The notes under the pieces are model-generated. The model saw only the letters and a list, made by a program, of their open reading frames with translations. It did not search any database and was not told where the DNA came from. A program made the position numbers and the translations under genes. A DNA stretch of 13,843 bases, from the NCBI GenBank assembly GCA_964390445.1, contig CAYMJJ010000062.1:1-13843 (forward strand), read 5' to 3'. Shown here one piece after another: positions 1 through 6,000 of this stretch. Source of the DNA: Anderseniella sp964390445. GTDB lineage: Bacteria > Pseudomonadota > Alphaproteobacteria > Rhizobiales > Aestuariivirgaceae. How positions within the stretch are numbered: the first letter of the stretch is position 1; every line of letters starts with the position of its first letter.

Positions 1-1077
1 AAGCGGCGCGAACACACGACGCTGTTTGACCACGCCTTCGAGGTGTTCTGGCGCCGGCCCAAGATGATCGAGCAGATGATGCAGTTGCTGTTCCAGCAGG
101 TGCGCGTCGAAACGAAGCCTGACAAGAAGAAGGCCGGGCAGAAGCGGCTGGCCGAGGCGATGTTCGACCAGGAAGAGGCCCAGTCGCGGCGCGAACGCCC
201 GACCGACGAGATCGAGCTTGAAGGCGAGTACACCTCGTCGGCGCGCGAGGTATTGCGGACGAAGGACTTCGAGCAGATGAGTGCCGAGGAAGAGCGCCAG
301 GCGCGCGAAGCCATCCGGCGGATGCAGATGAACCGCATCGAGGTGAAGATGCGCCGGTTCAGGGCCAGCCCGCGTGGCAAGGTAGACCTGCGCGCCACAT
401 TGCGGGCATCGATGCGCTCGGGCGGCAACCTTGCCCAGCTGAAGTTCAAGGCACGACAGACGCGCGAGCCGCCCCTGGTGGTGCTGCTCGACATTTCCGG
501 CTCAATGGCCAACTACAGCCGGGTATTCCTGCATTTCCTGCATGCGCTGACCAATGACCGCTCGCGGGTGCAGGTGTTCACCTTCGGTACGCGGCTGACC
601 AATATCACCCGCGAGTTGAAGCGCCGCGACGTGGACGAGGCGATGGAACTGGTCGGCTCACACGTCAGTGACTGGTCCGGCGGCACCCGCATCGGCCACA
701 TCCTGCGGGAGTTCAATCTCAAGTGGTCGCGCCGGGTGCTGGCGCAGGGCGCGCACGTGCTGCTGATGACAGACGGCCTGGACCGCGACGACACCGAAGT
801 GCTGCAAGCTGAAATGGCCCGGCTGGAGCGGTCGTCCAAGCGGATCGTTTGGCTCAATCCGCTGCTGCGCTATGCCGGGTTCGAAGCCCGCGCCAGCGGC
901 GTCAAGGCGATGATGCCCCACGTCGACGAGTTCCGGCCATGCCACAATCTCAATACTCTTGCGGACCTGGCTGAAGTACTGTCAGGCTCGCGCCAGACCA
1001 TACACGACCCGCGCCGCTGGCTCGATCAGGCCGGTGCGCGGCTGCGCAAGGAGGCCCCCGCACATGAGCACCAGTGA
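1..1077 (+). CDS. coxE: CoxE-like VWA domain protein, 5'-truncated
   Basis: The reading frame is open from base 1, so the start lies upstream. A GTG at 43 is in frame, but the 14 codons before it read as ordinary CoxE-like protein, so it is probably not the start. The C-terminal half is a von Willebrand A domain. The MIDAS D-x-S-x-S lies at 490-504 in a V-V-L-L-D-I-S-G-S-M context, the threonine is in SGGTRIG (about 676-696), and a later acidic motif is L-M-T-D-G-L-D. A charged, Glu/Arg-rich stretch precedes it, as in CoxE. CoxE works with the MoxR-type AAA+ ATPase CoxD in post-translational assembly of the CuSMo site of CO dehydrogenase. Homologues occur with other CODH-like molybdenum hydroxylases, so the substrate enzyme cannot be named. 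The last 14 bp overlap the following XdhC gene. Family is confident; the exact target is inferred. Confidence 0.9.
   Translation, partial: KRREHTTLFDHAFEVFWRRPKMIEQMMQLLFQQVRVETKPDKKKAGQKRLAEAMFDQEEAQSRRERPTDEIELEGEYTSSAREVLRTKDFEQMSAEEERQAREAIRRMQMNRIEVKMRRFRASPRGKVDLRATLRASMRSGGNLAQLKFKARQTREPPLVVLLDISGSMANYSRVFLHFLHALTNDRSRVQVFTFGTRLTNITRELKRRDVDEAMELVGSHVSDWSGGTRIGHILREFNLKWSRRVLAQGAHVLLMTDGLDRDDTEVLQAEMARLERSSKRIVWLNPLLRYAGFEARASGVKAMMPHVDEFRPCHNLNTLADLAEVLSGSRQTIHDPRRWLDQAGARLRKEAPAHEHQ
1048..1054 (+). promoter_or_regulatory. Shine-Dalgarno setting the XdhC start
   Basis: AAGGAGG lies inside the end of coxE, 9 bases before the ATG at 1064. It selects that ATG over the upstream in-frame ATG at 959, which would need a 35-residue extension with no XdhC similarity that overlaps coxE deeply. 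The placement implies translational coupling. Confidence 0.75.
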
Positions 1078-1396
1078 TGCAAGCCTGCTGGGCAAGGCCA
1101 ACGCCTGGGTTGACGAAGGCCGCAAGGTCGCGCTTGCCACCGTGATCGAAACCTGGGGCTCGGCACCACAGCCGGTTGGCTCGCAACTGATCATCGATGG
1201 GGACGGCAATTTCGAAGGCTCTGTGTCGGGTGGCTGCGTTGAGGGTGCCGTCGTCACCGAGGCGCTCGAGGCCATCGCTACTGCCAAACCCAAAGTGCTC
1301 AGCTTCGGTGTGGCGGACGAGACCGCCTGGGAGGTCGGGCTGGCCTGTGGCGGCAGGATCCGCGTTTACGTCGAACCGGTTACCGGGAAAGCCTGA
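1064..1396 (+). CDS. XdhC/CoxI family protein, N-terminal domain only
   Basis: A 110-residue protein matching the XdhC_CoxI N-terminal domain: A-T-V-I-E-T-W-G-S-A-P (residues 25-35), G-S-V-S-G-G-C-V-E-G with Cys58, and G-L-A-C-G-G (92-97). XdhC proteins bind molybdenum cofactor, protect it, present it for sulfuration, and hand it to xanthine dehydrogenase or CODH-like apoenzymes. Single-chain XdhC has this domain plus a C-terminal Rossmann domain. Here the second domain is the next gene, after a 6-bp gap, so the two products may form a complex. The start is set by a strong Shine-Dalgarno at 1048-1054, and the gene overlaps coxE by 14 bp. Both motif blocks are intact, so this looks like a stable two-gene form and not a frameshift. 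Confidence 0.88.
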   Translation: MSTSDASLLGKANAWVDEGRKVALATVIETWGSAPQPVGSQLIIDGDGNFEGSVSGGCVEGAVVTEALEAIATAKPKVLSFGVADETAWEVGLACGGRIRVYVEPVTGKA

Positions 1397-1402
1397 ACGG
1401 AC

Positions 1403-2080
1403 ATGGATGCTGCACTGCTCAGACGCCTTGAAGACGCTCGCGAAGCCCGTATTGCGCTCGCCGTGGTCACGGACCTTGCATCCGGCGCACAAGAGACCGT
1501 GCTGCGCGCAGATGCTGTGGCTCACCCGCTGGCAGACTCGCTGGAGCAGGGCTTCCGCTTCGACAAATCCGGAGTCGTTTCAACCAGTAACGGCGAGGTT
1601 TTCATCCACGTTCACAACCCGGCGCTGCGGCTGGTCATCATCGGGGCGGTTCACATCGCCCAGGCCGTGGTGCCGATGGCGCAGGCGCTCGGCTATGACA
1701 TCACCGTCATTGATCCGCGCGGCGCCTTCGCCACGCCGGAGCGGTTTTCCGGCGTGACGCTGCACGCAGACTGGCCTGATGACGTGTTGCCGGAGATGAA
1801 GCTGGATGCCCGCACGGCGTTCATCGCGCTTACCCATGACCCGAAGATCGATGATCCCGCGCTCACCATCGCGCTGAAGTCCGACTGTTTCTACATCGGC
1901 GCGCTCGGCTCGAAGAAGACGCAAGCCGCGCGCCGCGAGCGGTTGTCCTCTGCCGGTTTGCAGCCTGAACGTATCTGCGGCCCGATCGGGCTGGACATCG
2001 GCGCGCGCGGTGCGCCCGAGATTGCCGTATCCATCATCGCCGAAATGACCCGCGCCTTGCGGCTTGGCGCACCGTCATGA
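1403..2080 (+). CDS. XdhC family protein, C-terminal Rossmann domain
   Basis: A 225-residue protein of the XdhC C-terminal class. A nucleotide-binding-like strand-turn, L-V-I-I-G-A-V-H-I-A-Q (77-87), replaces the common GAGH with GAVH. It is followed by V-I-D-P-R (102-106), A-L-T-H-D-P (142-147), Y-I-G-A-L-G-S-K-K-T (164-173) and G-L-D-I-G-A-R-G-A-P-E-I-A (196-208), all typical of the family. It begins 6 bp after the N-terminal-domain gene, and its stop overlaps the next ATG (ATGA, 4 bp). The inferred role is molybdenum-cofactor handling during maturation of a CODH/XDH-type enzyme, together with its partner. Its first 70 residues are not a second copy of the XdhC N-terminal domain, because they lack the GGCVEG motif. 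Confidence 0.87.
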   Translation: MDAALLRRLEDAREARIALAVVTDLASGAQETVLRADAVAHPLADSLEQGFRFDKSGVVSTSNGEVFIHVHNPALRLVIIGAVHIAQAVVPMAQALGYDITVIDPRGAFATPERFSGVTLHADWPDDVLPEMKLDARTAFIALTHDPKIDDPALTIALKSDCFYIGALGSKKTQAARRERLSSAGLQPERICGPIGLDIGARGAPEIAVSIIAEMTRALRLGAPS

Positions 2081-3084
2081 GGTTCGGCGAAGTGCCAGTG
2101 GCCGAGGCGGAGGGAGCAATCCTCGCCCATTCCGTCCGCCATGGCGGGGTGTCCTTCAAGAAGGGCCGGTTGCTGTCGGTTGCTGATATCGCGAACCTGG
2201 GCAAGGCCGGGGTGACGGCTGTCCATGTCGCGCGCCTGTCCGCTGAAGACATGCACGAGGACGAAGCGGCCGGGGTACTGGCCAGGGCCGTGTCGGGCGA
2301 CAACCTCGTGCTGCAGGAGGCATCCACCGGGCGCTGCAACATCTACGCCGGTGCCGCCGGTGTGCTGCTGGTGGACGCAGGCCTGGTGCGTGCCATCAAC
2401 CGGCTTGATGAAGCCATCACGCTGGCCACCCTGACGCCGTTCCAGGCGGTCGAACACGACCAGATGGTCGCGACCGTCAAGATCATCCCGTTTGCCGCCC
2501 CGCGTCACGTGGTGGCAGAAGCCGCCAGCCTTGCCGCGCCGCGCTCGCTGGTGTCGCTGAAGCCGTTTACGCCGCACGTTGCCGGACTGGTTCTGACCCG
2601 CACCGAAGGCATGAAGGAAAGCCTGCTGGACAAGTCTGCCCGCGTCATCCGCGACCGGCTGGAACGCTATGGCAGCACGCTGGGCGAGGTGGTGGAAGTG
2701 CCCCATACCAATGACGGAATCGCCGGTGGCATTCGCCGGCTTGCCGCGTCGGGCCATGACCCGGTGCTGGTGTTCGGCGCGTCGGCCATCGTTGACCGTG
2801 GCGATGTGGTACCGGCGGGTCTGGTGGCGGCAGGCGGTCAGGTGGTGCACCTCGGCATGCCGGTGGATCCCGGCAACCTGTTGATGTTGGGTACCCTCGA
2901 CACGCGGCAGGTCATTGGTGTGCCGTCTTGTGCGCGCTCGCCCAAGCTGAACGGGTTTGACTGGGTGCTGGCGCGGGTGCTGGCCGGCATCGACGTTCGC
3001 CCGCAGGACATCATGGACATGGGGGCAGGCGGGTTGCTGATGGAAATTGAAACCCGGCCCAGCCCGCGTGAGGCGGGCCGGTGA
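2077..3084 (+). CDS. Molybdopterin-binding protein (MoeA/MoCF-like)
   Basis: A 335-residue protein. The N-terminal part begins M-R-F-G-E-V-P-V-A-E-A-E-G-A-I-L-A-H-S, as in the MoeA-like half of annotated 'molybdopterin-binding/glycosyltransferase family 2' proteins of alphaproteobacteria. The second half (about 165-320) is a MoCF_biosynth-type domain with L-V-L-T-R-T-E-G, V-P-H-T-N-D-G-I-A, V-F-G-A-S-A-I-V-D-R-G-D-V-V-P-A and a conserved G-V-P-S-C-A-R-S-P-K-L-N-G-F-D-W segment. The likely role is binding molybdopterin during late cofactor tailoring. It overlaps the upstream XdhC gene by 4 bp (ATGA) and the downstream MocA-like gene by 4 bp (GTGA). In many relatives this protein and the nucleotidyltransferase are one chain; here they are separate. 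Substrate and exact step are not shown by the sequence. Confidence 0.82.
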   Translation: MRFGEVPVAEAEGAILAHSVRHGGVSFKKGRLLSVADIANLGKAGVTAVHVARLSAEDMHEDEAAGVLARAVSGDNLVLQEASTGRCNIYAGAAGVLLVDAGLVRAINRLDEAITLATLTPFQAVEHDQMVATVKIIPFAAPRHVVAEAASLAAPRSLVSLKPFTPHVAGLVLTRTEGMKESLLDKSARVIRDRLERYGSTLGEVVEVPHTNDGIAGGIRRLAASGHDPVLVFGASAIVDRGDVVPAGLVAAGGQVVHLGMPVDPGNLLMLGTLDTRQVIGVPSCARSPKLNGFDWVLARVLAGIDVRPQDIMDMGAGGLLMEIETRPSPREAGR

Positions 3085-3647
3085 GCGGTGTTGCCGCCAT
3101 TATCCTTGCGGCAGGCACGTCGAGCCGCTTCGGTGCTGCCAACAAGCTGCTGGCCGAATGGCGCGGGCAGGCCATGTTGCGCACGGTCGCAGAGGTGGCG
3201 CTGGCAACCGAACTTGAGCCGGTAATCGTGGTCACCGGCCATGAGGCTGAAGATGTGCGCGCCGCGCTTGCCGGGCTTGAGGTGGCATTCGTTCATAATC
3301 CCAATCATCCGCAAGGCCAGGCAACGTCTCTGCAAGCCGGTATCCGCGCCGTGCCGCCCGCGTGTGAGGGTGCGATGATCCTGCTGGGCGACATGCCACG
3401 TGTTTCGGCGTCAGACATCAACCAGTTGCTCGATATCTTTGCCGGTCCGGCAAGCATCATCGTGCCAGTCCATGAGGGCCAGCGCGGCAACCCGGTCATC
3501 ATGGGCCGGCAACACTTTTCAAGCCTGCTGGAGTTGGAAGGCGATGAAGGTGCCCGCTCGTTGTTGTCCGGTGACCGCGTCACCCGCGTCGAGATGGAAA
3601 CAGACGCCGTGCTGCAGGATTTCGATACCCCGGAGGCCATGACATGA
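3081..3647 (+). CDS. mocA: MocA-type molybdenum cofactor nucleotidyltransferase
   Basis: A 188-residue NTP_transf_3/MobA-like protein. The nucleotide-binding loop is I-I-L-A-A-G-T-S-S-R-F-G (7-18) followed by N-K-L-L. The metal-binding acidic motif is L-L-G-D-M-P (101-106, Asp104). N-P-N-H-P-Q-G-Q-A-T-S-L-Q-A-G (73-87) and a G-N-P-V segment match MocA. MocA makes molybdopterin cytosine dinucleotide, the cofactor form used by bacterial XDH/CODH-type enzymes, so it fits with CoxE and XdhC. A guanylyl-transferring MobA is less likely in this context. It starts with GTG overlapping the preceding stop (GTGA), which points to translational re-initiation, and its own stop overlaps the next ATG (ATGA). 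Confidence 0.85.
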   Translation: MSGVAAIILAAGTSSRFGAANKLLAEWRGQAMLRTVAEVALATELEPVIVVTGHEAEDVRAALAGLEVAFVHNPNHPQGQATSLQAGIRAVPPACEGAMILLGDMPRVSASDINQLLDIFAGPASIIVPVHEGQRGNPVIMGRQHFSSLLELEGDEGARSLLSGDRVTRVEMETDAVLQDFDTPEAMT

Positions 3648-4774
3648 TCCGACCACCCGCCAGCATTGGCGATCCAGTGAGCGCCATCGACACGCCCGCG
3701 CTGGTGATCGACCTCGAAGCCTTCGAGCGCAACCTCGATGCAATGGCCGACTTTGTTGCCACCAGCGGCATGCGCCTGCGCCCGCATGCCAAGACCCACA
3801 AGAGCCCGGATGTGGCACTGGCGCAGATCGCGCGCGGCGCTGTCGGCCAATGCTGCCAGAAGGTGTCGGAGGCCGAAGTGCTGGTCGATGGCGGCGTAAA
3901 CGACGTTCTCGTCTCCAACGAGGTCGTTGGCGAGGCAAAGCTCGCCCGCCTGGCCGCGCTGGCGAGCCGTGCAACCATCTCCGTGTGTGCCGATGACATT
4001 GCGCAAGTCCACGCCTATGGCGCAGCCGCCCGCGCTGCCGGGGCCACGCTTCACGTGCTTGTGGAAATCGATGCTGGCGCCGGCCGCTGTGGCGCAGCAG
4101 CAGGGCAACCGGCCGCCGCCATTGCCCAGGCCATTGTTGATGAACCGGGACTGGAGTTTGCCGGTCTGCAGGCCTATCACGGTGGGGCGCAACATTTGCG
4201 CACCGACCAGGACCGCGCGACCGTCATTGCCCTGTCGGGCGAACGGGTGCGCGCCACGCTTGCCGCCTTCGATGATGCCGGCATCGCGTGCCCGACCGTG
4301 ACCGGGGCAGGCAGTGGCACGTTCTATATCGAGGCCGCCTCCGGCTTGTGGACGGAGCTTCAGGCCGGGTCCTACTGTTTCCTTGATGCTGACTATGCCC
4401 GCAACCAGCCCGCCGCCGCGGCTCACGTGCCGCTGTTCGAACATGCGCTTTTCATTGCCTCAACGGTGATGAGCGTGGCCGTGCCGAACCATTGCATCGT
4501 TGATGCAGGCCACAAGGCCGCTGCCATCGACTCTGGGCTGCCGGTGGTCTGGGGCGCACCTGGGCTGACCTGCACCGGGGCCAACGACGAGCACGGCATC
4601 ATCGCTGTTGCAAACCGCGCGCAACCTGCGCTTGGTGATCGCATCTGGCTGATTCCCGGTCATGTCGACCCGACCGTCAACCTGCACGACTGGTATGTGG
4701 GCGTGCGCGGCGGCTTGAACGATGGCCATGTTGAAACCGTGTGGCCCATCGCGGCGCGTGGCTGTGTTTTTTAG
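3644..4774 (+). CDS. DSD1/D-threonine aldolase-like PLP enzyme
   Basis: A 376-residue fold-type III PLP enzyme. The alanine racemase-like N-terminal barrel begins I-D-T-P-A-L-V-I-D (15-23) and carries R-P-H-A-K-T-H-K (46-53); Lys50 is the expected Schiff-base lysine. V-E-I-D-A-G-A-G-R-C-G and L-Q-A-Y-H-G follow. The C-terminal D-serine-dehydratase-like domain has P-G-H-V-D-P-T-V-N-L-H-D-W with His340 and Asp342. In this family H-x-D is the metal pair of D-threonine aldolases, whereas H-x-C is typical of D-serine and D-threo-3-hydroxyaspartate dehydratases, so an aldolase-like activity is favoured. The start overlaps the mocA stop by 4 bp, making it part of the molybdenum-maturation operon with no obvious biochemical reason. 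Fold confident, substrate unknown. Confidence 0.85.
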   Translation: MIRPPASIGDPVSAIDTPALVIDLEAFERNLDAMADFVATSGMRLRPHAKTHKSPDVALAQIARGAVGQCCQKVSEAEVLVDGGVNDVLVSNEVVGEAKLARLAALASRATISVCADDIAQVHAYGAAARAAGATLHVLVEIDAGAGRCGAAAGQPAAAIAQAIVDEPGLEFAGLQAYHGGAQHLRTDQDRATVIALSGERVRATLAAFDDAGIACPTVTGAGSGTFYIEAASGLWTELQAGSYCFLDADYARNQPAAAAHVPLFEHALFIASTVMSVAVPNHCIVDAGHKAAAIDSGLPVVWGAPGLTCTGANDEHGIIAVANRAQPALGDRIWLIPGHVDPTVNLHDWYVGVRGGLNDGHVETVWPIAARGCVF

Positions 4775-4810
4775 AGTCCTTTCATCCCCATAACCGGAGA
4801 CGTTCAACTG

Positions 4811-5413
4811 ATGTATACGCTTGTCGGAACCCCCAAGAGCCGCGCCTTCCGTGTCATGTGGATGATGGAAGAGGCAGGCCAGGCCTATGACCTCGTGCCG
4901 GCTGGCGCGCGCAGCGAAGAAGCCCTGAAGTACAACCCCTCCGGCAAGGTGCCGGCGCTGGTTGTGGACGGTGAAGTCATCATCGACAGTGTCGCGATCT
5001 GCCAGTATCTCGCTGACCGTCATGAGGTGTGCACCTTCAAGGCAGGCACCATCGAGCGCGCCAGGCAGGACAGCTGGCTGCACTTTGCAAATGATGAACT
5101 GGACTCTGCGTGCTGGTGGGCGGCAAAACACACACTCATTCTGCCTGAAGAGATGCGCTCGCCGGGTGCGGTGAAGGCCTGCGAACACGATTTTGGCCGT
5201 GCCCTGGGCTGGTTGGAAACAAGGCTGGGCGATCATGACTACGTGATGGGCAAGGACTTCACTGTGCCTGACCTGATCATCGTCCACTGCTTCGGCTGGG
5301 CAATCGGCATGCACAAGTGGCAGATCCCTGAGGGGCCGCTGACCGCCTACATGAAGCGTGTGCGCGAACGCCCTGCCTTCAAGACCGCCTGGGCCGCGCG
5401 CGAAGCGTCCTGA
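4811..5413 (+). CDS. Glutathione S-transferase family protein
   Basis: A 200-residue soluble protein of normal GST length. The N-terminal thioredoxin-like domain (1 to about 75) contains T-P-K-S-R-A-F-R-V-M-W with Ser10 as a possible catalytic residue, G-K-V-P-A-L with the cis-proline Pro48, and the glutathione-gripping acidic-Ser pair Asp59-Ser60 before V-A-I-C-Q-Y-L-A-D. The C-terminal helical domain includes F-T-V-P-D-L-I-I-V-H, matching the conserved 'adD' helix, and ends R-V-R-E-R-P-A-F. The Shine-Dalgarno CGGAGA at 4795-4800 lies 10 bases before the ATG. It starts 36 bp after the PLP enzyme with no promoter or terminator visible between them, so it is probably the last gene of the operon. 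The specific substrate cannot be told. Confidence 0.87.
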   Translation: MYTLVGTPKSRAFRVMWMMEEAGQAYDLVPAGARSEEALKYNPSGKVPALVVDGEVIIDSVAICQYLADRHEVCTFKAGTIERARQDSWLHFANDELDSACWWAAKHTLILPEEMRSPGAVKACEHDFGRALGWLETRLGDHDYVMGKDFTVPDLIIVHCFGWAIGMHKWQIPEGPLTAYMKRVRERPAFKTAWAAREAS

Positions 5414-5423
5414 AACAGCAAGA

Positions 5424-5450
5424 GGCCGGACAGGTTCTCGCTGTCCGGCC
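5424..5450. terminator. Hairpin terminator after the GST gene
   Basis: A perfect 10-bp stem, GGCCGGACAG (5424-5433) with CTGTCCGGCC (5441-5450) around a 7-base loop, starts 10 bases after the GST stop. It lies between convergent genes, so it could serve both directions. There is no run of T on either side, so it is a weak or Rho-assisted intrinsic terminator by composition. Confidence 0.7.
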
Positions 5451-5481
5451 CGATCTTGCATGGTTTGCCCTAGGGGCAGAC

Positions 5482-5862
5482 TTACGGCCGGCAGCCCCGG
5501 TTGCGCATGCAGCGGCGATAGTCGCGGCCACGGCCAAAGCGGATCCGGCAGTTGCGCTCTATCCTGTCACAACGGCGCACCTGGCCCGGCATCGTGATCA
5601 GCCACCACGGGGTCGCATACCAGTAGCCATTATAAAAATGGCGGTGCCGGCCGCGGCGGGAACGGGACCGGTCACCATGGCGCTGGCGGTTATAGCGGCG
5701 CTGCTGCACCAGTTCGACCGGAAGTTGGATGGCCGATTCAGCCTGTGCAGCAGGGGTGTTGGCCATGCCGGCCAGTGGCGCGGCTGCAGCCGGGCCGGAT
5801 GCGGCAAGGCACATCCCCGCAGCAATTGCGGATGCCGCGAACAGAGTTTTCAGGGAATGCAT
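5482..5862 (-). CDS. Small exported Arg/Cys-rich hypothetical protein
   Basis: A 126-residue protein I do not recognise. Residues 1 to about 28 form a Sec signal peptide: a lone Lys5, then an Ala-rich hydrophobic core ending G-P-A-A-A-A-P. The mature part is very basic, with an R-R-Y-N-R-Q-R-H and R-S-R-S-R-R-G-R-H-R-H segment (55-75), an aromatic patch N-G-Y-W-Y-A-T-P-W-W (78-87), and a tail with four cysteines (98, 105, 118, 124) among many arginines. Four cysteines in an exported protein could make two disulfides. It has a good Shine-Dalgarno (GGAGA) 7 bases before the ATG and is divergent from the M15 peptidase gene. Binding to polyanions such as envelope polymers is only a guess from charge. 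Being a real gene is supported by signal peptide, ribosome site and composition. Confidence 0.75.
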   Translation of the reverse strand: MHSLKTLFAASAIAAGMCLAASGPAAAAPLAGMANTPAAQAESAIQLPVELVQQRRYNRQRHGDRSRSRRGRHRHFYNGYWYATPWWLITMPGQVRRCDRIERNCRIRFGRGRDYRRCMRNRGCRP

Positions 5863-5938
5863 GTTTGTCTCCGATTGGTTTGATTACTTCGTGGTTCGCC
5901 CTTCCATACGTTCGTTGCATGAGAATTCGGGTTTTTCA

Positions 5939-5952
5939 TTGACTGAGATCAA
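5939..5952. promoter_or_regulatory. FNR/FixK-type binding site candidate
   Basis: TTGAC-TGAG-ATCAA matches the CRP/FNR-family dyad TTGA(C/T)-N4-(A/G)TCAA at all defined positions. It lies in the intergenic region between the small exported protein (77 bp upstream of its ATG) and the M15 peptidase gene (49 bp upstream of its ATG). I found no convincing -10 hexamer 32 bp from its centre in either direction, so direction and even function are uncertain; it could also repress. Confidence 0.45.
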
Positions 5953-5987
5953 GGTAGTTCTAACGCAATGCAAGTTTTGCCAGGACT

Positions 5988-5993
5988 GGGAGA
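5988..5993 (+). promoter_or_regulatory. Shine-Dalgarno deciding the M15 gene start
   Basis: GGGAGA lies 7 bases before the ATG at 6001. It favours this start over the in-frame ATG at 5968, which has no comparable site. The 6001 start also removes 11 extra residues ahead of the signal peptide. Confidence 0.7.
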
Positions 5994-6000
5994 AACAACG

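Noticed and set aside
1891..2850. Long minus-strand open frame (319 codons) opposite the XdhC/MoeA-like genes
   Set aside because: It is antisense to genes with clear family motifs; its His/Arg/Gln-rich translation shows no domain, and GC-rich third positions make such frames common.
3305..4444. Minus-strand open frame of 379 codons opposite mocA and the PLP enzyme
   Set aside because: No recognisable motifs and no ribosome site that I could see; the plus-strand genes explain the region fully.
4460..5461. Minus-strand open frame of 333 codons opposite the PLP enzyme and GST
   Set aside because: It runs through the operon junction and the terminator hairpin, has no domain signature, and is antisense to intact genes.
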